This document shows positions 30,371 to 39,741 of a stretch of 64,000 nucleotides of DNA, in pieces (the stretch's first letter is position 1; the number at the start of each line of letters is the position of its first letter). This stretch comes from Acanthosepion esculentum (lineage: Eukaryota; Mollusca; Cephalopoda; Sepiida; Sepiidae), in the NCBI GenBank assembly GCA_964036315.1, contig OZ038517.1:13986272-14050271 (forward strand), read 5' to 3'. A model generated the notes under the pieces. It was not told the origin of the DNA and ran no database searches. It worked only from the letters and a program-made list of their open reading frames with translations. Position numbers and translations under genes: made by a program.

Positions 30371-30970
30371 ATATATAATATAATATATATTATATAATAT
30401 ATATTATATTATATATTATATTATATAATATATATTATATATTATATTATATATTATATTATATAATATATATTATATATTATATTATATAATATATTAT
30501 ATAATATATAATATAGTATATATTATATAATATATATTATATAATATATATTATATAATATATATAATATAATATATATAATATAATATATATAATATAA
30601 TATATATAATATATATAATATAATATATATAATATATATAATATATATAATATAATATATATAATATATATAATATAATATATATAATATATATAATATA
30701 ATATATATAATATAATATAATATATATAATATATATAATATAATATAATATATATAATATAATATATATTATATAATATATATAATATAATATATATTAT
30801 ATAATATATATAATATAATATATATAATATAATATATATTATATAATATATATAATATAATATATATTATATAATATATATAATATATATAATATAATAT
30901 ATATAATTTAATATATATATTATATAATATATAATATATATTATATTATATAATATATATATAATATATA
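30371..30970. repeat. Degenerate TATA/TAATA palindromic tract
   Basis: About 600 bp of only A and T with irregular ATATATAATATA motifs and a single G near 30514. It is continuous with the 37-bp satellite and probably derived from it or from a (TA)n seed. Confidence 0.9.
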
Positions 30971-31020
30971 ACCAAATGTATAAATATGGGTGTATGTATG
31001 AGCACGTGTTCATATATTTT

Positions 31021-31174
31021 AACAACAACAATAATAATTCCCCCCCCCCCAACAAGAAAATATCTCACGATAAACAAAAATATTAAAGTGTTAACCCCCC
31101 CAAATTGCACCTGATTAATGCAGGATGAAACTCCGAGTTGTGCAATCAATGTAAAGATATTATGTATAATTCTT
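31021..31174. other. Unannotated interval with C-runs
   Basis: Contains homopolymer C-runs at 31041-31050 and 31096-31100. No gene or repeat end is recognised. Confidence 0.5.
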
Positions 31175-31632
31175 TATTTCAATTGATTAGAACATTCTGA
31201 CCATGAGACCCGGGTTCGAATCTCACCATGGTCGATTTGTCAGGAAGGAGGCAACCTGATGTTATGACAGGATCGAGGTCAATCCCAATCATGCAGAACC
31301 TTTGGAAAGTGCCTGAAAACCACACCACGGGTTGACCCAAGGCTTGTGAGTGAAATTGGGTAGATAGAACTCTTGGGGTCCGTCAGTATCTGTGCTAGCA
31401 CAAAGTCACAAGTAATCGTGGCAGAGGGCTCAAGCGTGCTGGTCTTGTTCAAATTAGTGATCACGCTGTATAACACACTCTCTCCAAGAAACTGTAACTA
31501 AGGTCTGCTCAACATAGTTGCAGTATAAACCACAGCCAGCCTCTGTGGGTGTTGAGCCAATACAAATGTGCCTGAGCGAGCGTCTGCAATAGGGATTGGC
31601 TAGCTGCCTTAGTAGACAATACGAGTGGCCAG

Positions 31633-31633
<1 letters not shown>
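31175..31633 (+). mobile_element. tRNA-derived SINE with intact B box
   Basis: 'gacccgggttcgaatctcac' near 31207 contains a perfect Pol III B box (GGTTCGAATC) in a tRNA-like T-arm. The upstream A box is degenerate. A unique body of about 400 bp ('gggttgacccaaggcttgtg', 'cacaagtaatcgtgg') follows and ends in a (TA)n tract. No other copy lies in the window, so family status rests on the tRNA-like head and tail. Confidence 0.5.

Positions 31634-31693
<60 letters not shown>
31634..31693. repeat. (TA)n microsatellite
   Basis: About 30 uninterrupted TA units at the junction of a SINE-like body and the foldback region. Confidence 0.95.
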
Positions 31694-31695
<2 letters not shown>

Positions 31696-31722
31696 CAAAT
31701 ATGTGGATGTAGAACCGACGGT

Positions 31723-31919
31723 ATGATGAAAAATATGGAAAAGACAAAGCAAAATCCGAATATGCAAGTTTACTGTTTTAATTTTGTTTTACTGTCGACG
31801 TCAGATGTCCTGAAGATGGTCTACTAGACCAAAACGTCTGACGTCGACAGTAAAACAAAATTAAAACAGTAAACTTGCATATTCGGATTTTACTTTGTCT
31901 TTTCCATATTTTTCATCAT
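31723..31919. mobile_element. PLE-derived foldback with hammerhead-like centre
   Basis: The 85-bp arms are reverse complements with very few differences ('atgatgaaaaatatggaaaa' ... 'ttttccatatttttcatcat'). The centre is the hammerhead-like motif at 31810. The arm and motif sequence is the same as the 3' end of the PLE fragment at 42959-43600, and both share the outer text 'gcaaatatgtggatgtag'. This is therefore a non-autonomous foldback made from PLE ends. Confidence 0.75.
31810..31838 (+). ncRNA. Hammerhead-like motif, one core change
   Basis: CTGAAGA, T, stem GGTCT, loop ACT, stem AGACC, then AAAAC instead of GAAAC. The minus-strand relative at 43036-43066 has the intact GAAAC. Confidence 0.5.
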
Positions 31920-32109
31920 ATATAATATATATATATATATATATAGCTCTGAGATGTTACATAAAGACAAAGAAGTATTCACGACAAAGTTGCATTTTTG
32001 TTTAGATGCAGATGCATCTTGACAGGTGAGGAACAAAGATGGTTATAAACAATTCTATTAAAATATCATTTCATATTGAAGAAAAACATTAAAATTCCCT
32101 TCATTTCTA

Positions 32110-32242
32110 CCGTGCAACGATGGCCTAGGGGTAAGATATCTGACTGATATCAAATCAGTCAGGTTTTGATCCCGGCTTGAAGCAATTGTATGTCTAGCCA
32201 AACTGCGGAGCTGTGATACAGCAAAACAGTCTGTCTGTGGAT

Positions 32243-32245
<3 letters not shown>
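32110..32245 (+). mobile_element. tRNA-derived SINE, family S1
   Basis: Box A 'tggcctaggggtaa' and box B 'ggttttgatccc' are spaced as in tRNA, followed by the body 'gcttgaagcaatt' ... 'gtctgtctgtggatgac' and a (TA)n tract. Copies with the same ends lie at 41132, 48638 and 63806. It has no coding capacity; Pol III transcription is inferred from the boxes. Confidence 0.75.

Positions 32246-32315
<70 letters not shown>
32246..32315. repeat. (TA)n tract at SINE 3' end
   Basis: About 35 TA units starting exactly where the SINE body ends. Confidence 0.95.
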
Positions 32316-32316
<1 letters not shown>

Positions 32317-32359
32317 TATATTACCACATGTAATTTTGTATAATTTTATATATCAACAG

Positions 32360-32638
32360 TATTTAGAAAAATATGACTTACTGGAAAATGTTCTTGTAAC
32401 ATGTCTCATTCATTGGGATTTCATCAGACTGGGCTTTGTTGACATTGCCACATTCATGTGGATGAAATAAGAGATGCACGTAGTTTTCCAAATTTTTTGA
32501 AAGAATATTTACCTTTTTTTTTTTTTTTTTTTTACAATCTAGCCAAATTCATCTAGTTTCATGCTTGTGGCAACGCAACGTCAACCAAGCCCAGATGAAA
32601 CGTGTCACAAAAACTTTTCCAATTTGTCATATATTTTT

Positions 32639-32645
<7 letters not shown>
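32360..32645. mobile_element. Repeat with hammerhead-like motif, copy 2, partly inverted
   Basis: 32360-32530 matches 27915-28085. 32560-32645 is an inverted, diverged copy of the same text ('caaccaagcccagatgaaac'), giving a loose foldback around a T-run. The minus-strand motif at 32404-32427 has CTGATGA but a GAGAC in place of GAAAC. Confidence 0.5.

Positions 32646-32686
<41 letters not shown>
32643..32686. repeat. (TA)n microsatellite
   Basis: Uninterrupted TA run at the right edge of the preceding repeat. Confidence 0.95.
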
Positions 32687-32688
<2 letters not shown>

Positions 32689-32719
32689 ACTGATGCTAAA
32701 TTGGATATATATATCTCAA

Positions 32720-32800
32720 TTTTGTGGTGCAGGTTCAATTTACATTATAGCATTAACTTCATTATCTGCTTTTCGTATGAATGATTCGCATAATATATAT
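32720..32800 (+). mobile_element. End fragment of the 62 kb foldback family
   Basis: 'tgtggtgcaggttcaattta' and 'attatctgcttttcgtatga' match the outer parts of the elements at 48826 and 62264. The interior with the hammerhead-like motif is missing. Confidence 0.5.
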
Positions 32801-32849
32801 ATATATATAAACACACACAAACACAGACTCGACTCTCCTGTCAAATTCG

Positions 32850-33170
32850 ATGTATGAGAGTCAAGCAGATCAGTTCCTAGGAAGCACATGAGATTTGATT
32901 ATAGTGGTGAAGGTTTTGTGCAGAACCATCCACACTTTTTGAAGGGTTGAATTCAGAGACTTTGTGCACGACATGCCACAGGGTCCCCAAATGACCCTCC
33001 GCAGGTTTTGAATTCAGAGTTATCCTTCTCCTAGACTAGTTGACATCCAAGGCTATAGAACCCAGTCTGCCCTGCTATTTACCCATAGCTGGAGGGTGAA
33101 GAGGAGGATTCACAATTTTCCCAAGGGTATCAGCACATAAGTGAATGTAATGGATTCGAATGGAATATAT
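32850..33170 (-). mobile_element. SINE body, family S2
   Basis: On the minus strand this has the block 'cattcacttatgtgctgata', 'tacccttgggaaaattgtga' and 'ccagctatgggtaaatagca' that follows the tRNA-like unit in the copy at 47691 and in the 5S/tRNA SINE at 33545. Its head is missing, replaced by unrelated text. Confidence 0.55.
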
Positions 33171-33544
33171 ATATATATAAGCCTTCAGACCTTATACAGG
33201 GTGAATATGATTGTCAAAGAAAAGAAAATATATGAAATCTAGCATAAGAGGAGAATTCCTTTTCTTAAAAGAGGCTGCTCAAAACCAAAGTCAACAATTG
33301 GACAGACTCGCTCCAATCTTCAAAAATCGAAGACCCACACAGACACGAGAAGAGATTATAAATATGTTCTGAGGGATCAAAGTTTAAACACAGAATTCTG
33401 AGTGAAGAAAAGGTTTTTTGGTTGTTTTTGGTTCAGGGCCATGTCAACCCTTTGCAGGTTATTTAATACTGAAATCTAAATATTTTGTACACAATATTAT
33501 TTTATTTCTGGTAATAATGTTTTAGTGACACATGTCTTACTAAT
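33171..33544. other. Unannotated interval
   Basis: Mostly unassigned. 'gggccatgtcaaccctttgc' and 'ggttatttaatactgaaa' near 33435-33475 resemble the start of the S5 repeat at 12656. Confidence 0.4.
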
Positions 33545-33813
33545 TAACCCATAGGTGGGAGGGAGAAGAGGTGGATTCATACCTTTCCCAAGGGTATTTG
33601 TGCATAAGTGAATATAACGAACCCAACTGGAATTGGAACTCGGCTGTCTGATTAACAATTCTGAACCATTAGATATTACACCACCTGCACATCCAAACTT
33701 ACAGAACCTGGTATTCCCAAGTGGTCACCCTTCTAGCTTCTGACCAGGCTCAACATAGCTTAACTTTGGTGATTGTACAGAAACCGGTGGGTTAACGTAA
33801 TGTGGTCGTAAGC
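33545..33813 (-). mobile_element. 5S-rRNA/tRNA chimeric SINE, copy 2 (best)
   Basis: Minus-strand order is a 5S-like head (33813-33698), a tRNA-like unit ('gcaggtggtgtaatatctaa', box-B-like 'gagttccaattccag'), then the S2 body ('gcacaaatacccttgggaaa', 'cacctatgggttaattag'). The junction between the 5S-like end 'ctgtaag' and the tRNA-like part is the same as at 14966, so this is a family, not a chance insertion. No coding region is present. Confidence 0.75.
33698..33813 (-). ncRNA. 5S-rRNA-derived head
   Basis: The minus strand follows animal 5S rRNA from 'gcttacgaccacattacgtt' through 'caccggtttctgtacaatca', 'ccaaagttaagctatgttga' and 'gggtgaccacttgggaatac' to 'ctgtaag'. At 116 bases it is nearly full length. 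The internal-control regions A and C are recognisable. Mutations in helices argue for a SINE head rather than a gene. Confidence 0.8.
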
Positions 33814-34790
33814 ATGAATGGAAGGGCTTCAGGTTCCTAATCCAGCTGGCTCAATGCTTGTGTACCAAGCAGTGTCGGATTTACATGTGGGCTAATATGG
33901 GCTGCAGGCCAGCAGCTCCAAGACTAGAGGGCCCCGGAATGACTCTCTAGTTTTGGGCCACTAACTAAAAAAATAAATATATAAATAAATAAGACATAAG
34001 AGATTTGTTTATTTTCAGATTTAATGGAACTAACTTGAAACAATTTAGAGTATTTGGGCCCCTCTCGTTGGAGTGGGCCTTTTAATTTTGATCCATCTTA
34101 CACTTCCTTGACATGTAATAAGCACAAAATTTAGTTGAAGTGTTTCATGCTTTACACCAAAGAAAAGAAAAAAAAAACACCATCTAAATATATAACTTTA
34201 TTATATACATGGGTGGGGCTCCCTTTATGATGTATGTACATAATAAAGGGAGCCCCTAAAAATTCTATTACTCCTAACTCCAGCCCTGGTCCCAAGGCAC
34301 ATCTTATTAACCTTTAAGACTGTGACTTCATTTAGTGTACAAAAAGTCTATTCTGCCACTGAAGGTTACTCATCCCTGAACAGTAGTGTGTTTGAATTTC
34401 ATAGTTGTGTTGTCATATCCTGCTATGGCAACAGAAAACAAGTTTGAGTGAAATTAACAATAAGGATACTGCAATTGAGAGACCTTGAAAAAGAATGCAG
34501 GGGAAAGGGAAGTATTATTAACAATGCAGAGTGCTAAAGATTAAAGTAACAAAAAAGAGGGAGGTACTATCAAATTATGAACTGACAGATTAATTTTTTT
34601 AAAGGCATATCTCTTATATATAGTTTAAAATAAAAAACACCTCACAATTTAAAAGTTGGTAAGTAACATAAATTCAAAGTCAAAAGCAAGTCTCTGGCAA
34701 ACTTAGATTTCTCTTTCCTTAGGAATCTTAGCATGACAGCTGCCTTACCAATTGGGCCACAAAAACAACTAGCTAGAGATGCTCAAATTT
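33814..34790. other. Mostly unannotated interval
   Basis: Includes a short palindrome at 34215-34256 ('gggtggggctccctttatga' and its complement around 'tgtatgtacata') and 'taaataaataaataa' near 33978. No coding segment is recognised. Confidence 0.45.
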
Positions 34791-35045
34791 TTTAGTCAAA
34801 TCATGCTGAAAACACCAGTTCTTGTACGGTTAGATGGTTAACCGCTTCAGAATACCAGGTGCTGTAAGTGTGAATGTGCAGCTGGTGTTAACAGCTCAAA
34901 ATTGGAAACCGGAGAGCTGACTTCCAATTCCAGTCAGTTTCATTATATTCAGTTCTGTGCAAATACTCTTGAGAAAGGTATGAATCCACAATATCTCCCC
35001 CTCAGCTATGGGTTAATTAGTATAATAGGTGATCATCTTCCTATA
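34791..35045 (+). mobile_element. 5S-rRNA/tRNA chimeric SINE, copy 3 (decayed)
   Basis: Plus-strand 'tcatgctgaaaacaccagtt' and 'agaataccaggtgctgtaag' are the start and end of a 5S-like head with the middle deleted (34791-34868). It is followed by a tRNA-like unit ('gagctgacttccaattccag') and the S2 body ('gagaaaggtatgaatccaca', 'cagctatgggttaattag'). Same order as the other two copies, in the opposite orientation. Confidence 0.65.
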
Positions 35046-35059
35046 TTTTGTAGGTCCTA

Positions 35060-35440
35060 GTAATGTTTTGAGTAGGTGTCCTGCTGCTTCCCCTTATTAC
35101 TTTTGATTTTGATATGTTTTGTGAGTATTACATTTTCCAAGCCCTCCGTCTTCATTATGTCTACCAGAAAATTTCAGCTGTTACTCCTATTCAAAAGACT
35201 GGGGGAGGAGTGTGAACCAGACAATAGGCAAACATATCTACTCCTATTTAGGAAAAATATTTTTTTAAATAAATAAAAAAGTAATTAGTAAATTAAATTT
35301 CAGAGTTCAGGCAAAGACATTAAAAGTATAGAATTGAAGTAGATTTTAGAAGGAACCAGAAACCCCATCCTAAACAGGAAACAAGGGATAAACCTCTACT
35401 CCTGTTCAAAAGGCCAGAGAGAATTGTGAAACTGATCGAT
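35060..35440 (+). repeat. Repeat shared with the 20.5 kb LINE region
   Basis: 'caaaagactgggggaggagt' and 'gataaacctctactcctgtt' match 20470-20565, where the same text precedes LINE RT codons. Here it appears twice around 'ggcaaagacatta'. Probably a fragment of the same LINE upstream of its tail. Confidence 0.45.
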
Positions 35441-35491
35441 ACATTTTCTTTAGTCGGACTATTGTCCTAATCTTTGTCGCCATATTTGTCA

Positions 35492-35530
35492 CAACGTTTC
35501 GGCCGTTGTACGCTCCGATCTTCTTCAGGT
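35492..35530 (-). ncRNA. Hammerhead-like motif, left arm of C3
   Basis: Minus strand: CTGAAGA, then a stem-loop 'agatcggagcgtacaacggc', then CGAAACGTTG. Core boxes are intact. The stem pairs less well than in the right arm (GATC against GGCC). Confidence 0.45.
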
Positions 35531-35750
35531 GGTTGGAATTTCGAACCGAACCCTTTATTTCGATCACTGGGGTAGACTGTTCTAGTTCTACGAGCCATGT
35601 TTGATGGATGTCAGTTATCAGTCATCTCCTGGTAATTTTCCCTGAAAGTTCTCCACTGCCTGAACCGGGTATTGAACTCACACTCTTTGGGTCTGTCACT
35701 GGATCTAACCAACGCCTTTATCCACTGTACCATGTGTCCTTGAGAACCAC

Positions 35751-35791
35751 CTGAAGAAGGCCGGAGCGTACAATGGCCGAAACGTTGTGAC
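35751..35791 (+). ncRNA. Hammerhead-like motif, right arm of C3
   Basis: CTGAAGA, A, stem GGCC, loop, stem GGCC, then GAAACGTTG. Both core boxes are intact and an extra unpaired base follows the first box, as at the other sites. Confidence 0.5.
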
Positions 35792-36009
35792 AAATATGGC
35801 GACAAAGATGAGGACAATAGTCCGACTAATGTAAATACTGTACATAATACCTCATCTCAGAAATATAGACAGACATTTTCTTTCTTTAATCTTGTGCTTT
35901 TTCTTTTTTTCAGAACAGTATTTTACAATCTTGTCACGTCACAAGTTTAGTAATCTATTAAGAGCATCACATGTACTGCAGCTGTAGCAGCAGTGGTGTG
36001 GCTAGGACA

Positions 36010-36200
36010 AGAAGCTGATCCATCTTCAAGTTTTTAGAATTCAGATTTTTCTTTCTCCTAGACTGGTTGCTGCCTCAAGACAAAAATCCCCAGTCAACCA
36101 TGTTATTTAACTCTTAGCTGGGGGGAGAAGAGATGCATTCATACCATTCCTCATGGGTATTTGTTCTCAAATTAAACTGGAATGTGAGCTTGGCTTGCAA
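36010..36200 (-). mobile_element. SINE body, family S2
   Basis: 'ctcctagactggttgctgcc' and 'tcttagctggggggagaaga' match in reverse the S2 body at 47691-48010. The head is missing. Confidence 0.5.
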
Positions 36201-36266
36201 ATTTCTCTTTCGGAGATGCTAGCCATTTCGTTATCAACAAATCACACATTTCTCATATGTTAAGTC

Positions 36267-36950
36267 ATCCTGGGTATGACGATAAACTATATCTGGCAGC
36301 AATGCTTCTGATCAAGAGATTTTGAGGAGCATGGAACCACCTCTTAATTGCTGTTGTTCCCAGGTCCACCCTGACCTGGGGTAGTAGCACCTGTTAGGGT
36401 CACATCTATCTAAATAGTGAACCCCCAAACTGGGTTAAAAACACTATGAAAGTATAAAAATACATTTTTATAGTAAAAATTTCCAGCAATAGATTTTAAC
36501 AGCAAAAAAAATAAAAAAAAAATTTTTCAGCAGTAGATTTTAATAGAAAAAAAAAAATTTCTAGCAATAGATTTTAACAGAAAAAAAAAAAATTTTTCAG
36601 CAGTAGATTTTAATAGAAAAAAAAAATTCTAGCAATAGATTTTAACAGAAAAAAAAAAATTTTTTTTCAGCAGTAAATTTTAATAGAAAAAAAAAATTTC
36701 TAGCAATAGATTTTAACAGAAAAAAAAAAAAAATTTTTTCAGCAGTAGATTTTAATAGAAAAAAAAAATTTCTAGCAATAGATTTTAACAGAAAAAAAAA
36801 AAAATTTTTTTCAGCAGATTTTAATAGAAAAAAAAAATTCTAGCAATAGATTTTAATAGTAAAGAAAATAAACTTACCAAATCCTCCAAGAAAATTAAAT
36901 TTCAGCATTGAATGACCACATAATGAGTTGACATGTTAAACAAACCATAT
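36267..36950 (-). mobile_element. SINE-like family S5, copy with expanded core
   Basis: Reverse of the 12656-13126 copy: the conserved block (36267-36420), then a core expanded into the minisatellite at 36470-36862, then 'gttgacatgttaaacaaacc'. It shows the internal 'attgctgg' region of this family is prone to tandem growth. Confidence 0.6.
36470..36862. repeat. Tandem repeat of about 70 bp, five to six copies
   Basis: Alternating 'agcaatagattttaacag' and 'agcagtagattttaatag' separated by A-runs and T-runs of variable length. The two half-units alternate regularly, so the true unit is a dimer. Confidence 0.85.
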
Positions 36951-37267
36951 GCTAAGACGCATTTTTTCCCTTGAAAAATGCCCTCAAAAATCACCCCGTG
37001 GCTTAGCAATGAAAGGTAATGAGAAGTTTGCCAACCCACAAGAACCCCAGTCATAAGATACAAGTTATAACAAATCCCAGACATATAAGCCTACAATTAT
37101 CATTCATACGTAATAAATACTGTATATTGCATTAATATCATACCACATTGTTGTTTTCGAATATTGATCATATACCAACAGAAAGCCGACTACTGGTTAT
37201 CAACAGGATGACTGTTGAGGATTAAACAGCAGTAGCAGCACTGAATTTCTGCAGATTTGATGACAAT

Positions 37268-38018
37268 TATCGTATTTTCTGGCTTACAAGACACTTTTTT
37301 TCCAAAAAAATACCCTGAAAAATACTTGTGCGCTTTCCAAGACGAATGTAAGGCCATGCCCAGGCTCAAGTAAGCTTGGACTGTCACCTAATCGGCTTGT
37401 CTGATAGGGATGTGGATTTCTATGTTGAGTCATTACACTATAATGTTAGCTATCTATCTAATTCAGCCTTTCATATGATGTAACCTCAGTACTTAGCTGT
37501 TACAAGTATTTCCAAGACTATAAACCTTCCTGAAGCCGAGCCACAAGCTTAAAGATGATCTGTTTACTAGCAGAGGCAGGAGCCTTTTCTGCTCTTGACT
37601 ATTATGTCATTGCCATAGAAACAAAATCAAACGAGTGATTAATGTAAACAATACATGGCACCAGTATGTGAGGGACGCATGGTGAATGTGTTGTTGTATG
37701 AGAATGACTTTTTCTTTTCTTAGACATTTCTTTCCAATATTAGGGTGCATCTTCCAGAAAATACAGTATTTGAAATTAAACATACTCTGTTTACTAGCAG
37801 CGGTAGGAGCCTTTCTGCTCTTGACTAGTACGTCATTGCCATAGAAACAAAATCAAACGAGTGATTAATGTAAACAATACATGGCACCAGTATGTGAGGG
37901 ACGCATGGTGAATGTGTTGTTGTATGAGAATGACTTTTTTTTTTCTTAGACATTTTTTTTCCAATATTAGGATTCGTCTTCCAAGCCACAGCGTCTTATA
38001 TGCTGGAAAATATGGTAA
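37268..38018. mobile_element. Inverted-repeat DNA transposon with internal duplication
   Basis: The left end 'cgtattttctggcttacaag' and right end 'cttatatgctggaaaatatg' are imperfect inverted copies of about 28 bp, both bordered by TTA/TAA. The interior is a direct duplication of about 228 bp, whose first copy also ends with a partial terminal-like block ('cttccagaaaatacagtatt'). There are no transposase codons. The superfamily is not determined. Confidence 0.55.
37557..38012 (+). repeat. 228-bp tandem duplication
   Basis: 'gtcattgccatagaaacaaa' occurs at 37606 and 37834. The copies are nearly identical apart from the ends, so the duplication is recent relative to its surroundings. Confidence 0.9.
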
Positions 38019-38038
38019 ATGTCAGAAATTATGTTATT

Positions 38039-38168
38039 AGGTGTTTGTGTAGTGTTCATTCATTAGGTGTTTGCGTCGTATTCATTCATCAGGTGTTTGT
38101 GTAGTGTTCATTCATTAAGTGTTTGCATAGTGTTCATTCATTAGGTGTTTGTGTCGTGTTCATTCATT
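38039..38168 (+). repeat. 26-bp minisatellite, five units
   Basis: Units 'aggtgtttgtgtagtgttca' plus six bases start at 38039, 38065, 38091, 38117 and 38143, with a few substitutions. Confidence 0.95.
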
Positions 38169-38719
38169 TTCCCATTGTTATAGGTATTTTTAATACAATA
38201 TATATAGCACTATTTACAGTAACTGGTTACTGGTTGTATGTTATGTTGTAGACTAGTAATATATATAGATATATATTGGTATTGTGGAATAAACCTATAT
38301 TATGATAGTGACTGTTTCCTGAATTCTGTTGGGGTGATGGGTTGTGATGGTGCACAGATAACAGTACAGTAGTTCATTCCAAGTACCAAAAAAGTAAAAA
38401 TAAACTAAAAACAGTCGATACTGCCTCTATGTACAAATGTACTGCATTAATATATTCCTCATTTTATCAAATTAGGTAATGTTAGTTACCTGTAATAATA
38501 CAAATGGATAGGTGATAATATAATCATACAGTAACAGCGGACTGTGGTAGTGACGACGGAGAACACCATTTACACTCTGAAACTGTGGTGAAATAAAAAG
38601 AAAACGGCCACCAGCGAGTAAATTCAAGCTCTCCCAACTGGTAATCCAACCTCTAGTCGTTCCTTCTTGAGTTCTGTCTCAAAATCGCACAAACAGACTT
38701 TTCCAGCTGTCAACTCCAA

Positions 38720-38760
38720 GCCTGCTGAACTGGGAAAAACTAGGTGCTTTTATATCTGTT
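38720..38760 (-). promoter_or_regulatory. Candidate TATA box and start site
   Basis: On the minus strand a perfect TATAAAAG (38754 to 38747) is followed about 28 bases later by an initiator-like 'gttcagc' around 38726. It lies immediately downstream of three ZNF143-like sites. The downstream region reads into non-repetitive sequence (38700 to 38500) without a clear start codon. Confidence 0.4.
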
Positions 38761-38766
38761 CATATA

Positions 38767-38833
38767 CCCATAATCCCTTGCGTCTTCATCTGATCCCATA
38801 ATTCATTGCGTCTCTGTCCCATAATGCATTGCA
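38767..38833 (-). promoter_or_regulatory. Three ZNF143/STAF-like sites
   Basis: 'cccataatcccttgcg' (38767), 'cccataattcattgcg' (38795) and 'cccataatgcattgca' (38818) match the known consensus CCCANNATNCNNTGCG. Their spacing is 28 and 23 bp and all have the same orientation. This factor commonly works at bidirectional promoters, and a CpG-rich segment lies on the other side. Confidence 0.45.
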
Positions 38834-38879
38834 TATTCATTGCATAAAAAGGCAATGCATGTCCCCCCTTATTCTTTTA

Positions 38880-39110
38880 CGTTATCTGGCCGAGGACGCA
38901 TTACGGCAGAGTGGTAAGTGCTTTTTTTCTCCTTCATTTCAACTGCAGTAGCCTTACATGCTAAGCAAGTACGGGCTCTTTTTTGCCGGGGACAAGGCAA
39001 GTCGCAACCGGTTGTGCTCGTCCCAGGTTCTGCCTCATCAGGTCCGCCACAGAAACACACACTGAATCATCAACCGGGGGTTGCATGTAAATACGGCAGA
39101 CGGTGTTGAG
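38880..39110 (+). promoter_or_regulatory. CpG-rich segment, possible 5' exon
   Basis: GC-rich sequence with 'ggccgaggacgcattacggc' followed by 'gagtggtaagtgc', a consensus splice donor on the plus strand. A 63-codon open frame exists on each strand but neither matches a family I know. It could be the plus-strand side of a bidirectional promoter. Confidence 0.3.
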
Positions 39111-39655
39111 ATGCTTTGTTGCTTGTTAAGTATGAATTATTTCTCATGTGAATAGGTATAACATTGTGCTAAACTACTGAAATTCTTTTGTAAAGTACAT
39201 CTGTTGGATGATTTACTGCACTTTATCAGTGATGTTTCTAATAGAAGTTCATTAGGGGTCTCTAGTCTTTCAACATCATGCCGTGTTTACATCCAACTCC
39301 ACGGTGACTCAGCCGATACTGATTGGGTATCGATTTGTGACCTTCCGTTAGCTACAATATTTTTCATCCCCCTGACCACACATTGCAACTCCTCTTGGCA
39401 AATTTTCTCCCTCCTTTTTTTTCCTTGATCCCCCCCTGTATGAGTTACACACACACACACATATATGAACACAAACACTCACACACATATATAATTAATT
39501 AATTATTAAGTAATTAATTGTTAATTAGGGGTTTTGTGACCCAGCCGATACTGATCGGGTATCGACTTGTGTACCTTCCGTTAGCTACATTTTTTTCCAT
39601 CCTCCTGACCACACATTGCAACTCCTCTTGGCAATTTATGGTCGAATCCCGGATA

Positions 39656-39664
39656 ACTTCCGGT
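39656..39664 (-). promoter_or_regulatory. ETS-like site
   Basis: 'aacttccgg' is the reverse of CCGGAAGTT, a consensus ETS/GABP site. The corresponding site in the third copy is mutated ('acttccagt'). Confidence 0.35.
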
Positions 39665-39731
39665 TCACCAGCAATGTGTGCTCTTCCATAAAAAAGGAAG
39701 CAAATGCAACCACAGTTCCTACCTGGTAAGA

Positions 39732-39741
39732 AACATGGCGG
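39732..39741 (+). promoter_or_regulatory. YY1-like site
   Basis: 'aacatggcgg' fits the YY1 consensus AANATGGCGGC closely. It is conserved in the third copy at 40382-40391. Confidence 0.35.

Larger units (their letters stand above)
35445..35875. mobile_element. Composite repeat C3 (cleanest)
   Basis: The left arm carries a minus-strand hammerhead-like motif (35492-35530) and the right arm a plus-strand one (35751-35791), both with intact CTGAAGA and GAAAC. Between them, on the minus strand, is a tRNA-like unit with 'tggtacagtggataaaggcg' (box A) and 'gagttcaatacccgg' (box B). The outer ends are 'ggactattgtcc' and its inverse. At about 430 bp it is the simplest version of C1, C2 and C4. Confidence 0.7.

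Noticed and set aside
31190..31240. Functional tRNA gene
   Set aside because: Only the T-arm/B box is intact; D-arm, anticodon arm and acceptor pairing are not recognisable, so it is a SINE head.
32213..32470. Tyr-Ile repeat proteins over many loci
   Set aside because: All YIYIYI frames are translations of (TA)n microsatellites.
33698..33813. Functional 5S rRNA gene
   Set aside because: Substitutions in helices, joined directly to a tRNA-like unit and SINE body, and repeated with the same junction.
38869..39109. Zinc-binding transposase end (C--C pattern on the minus strand)
   Set aside because: The cysteine spacing does not match the piggyBac C-terminus or another family I can name, and both strands are open, as expected in GC-rich sequence.
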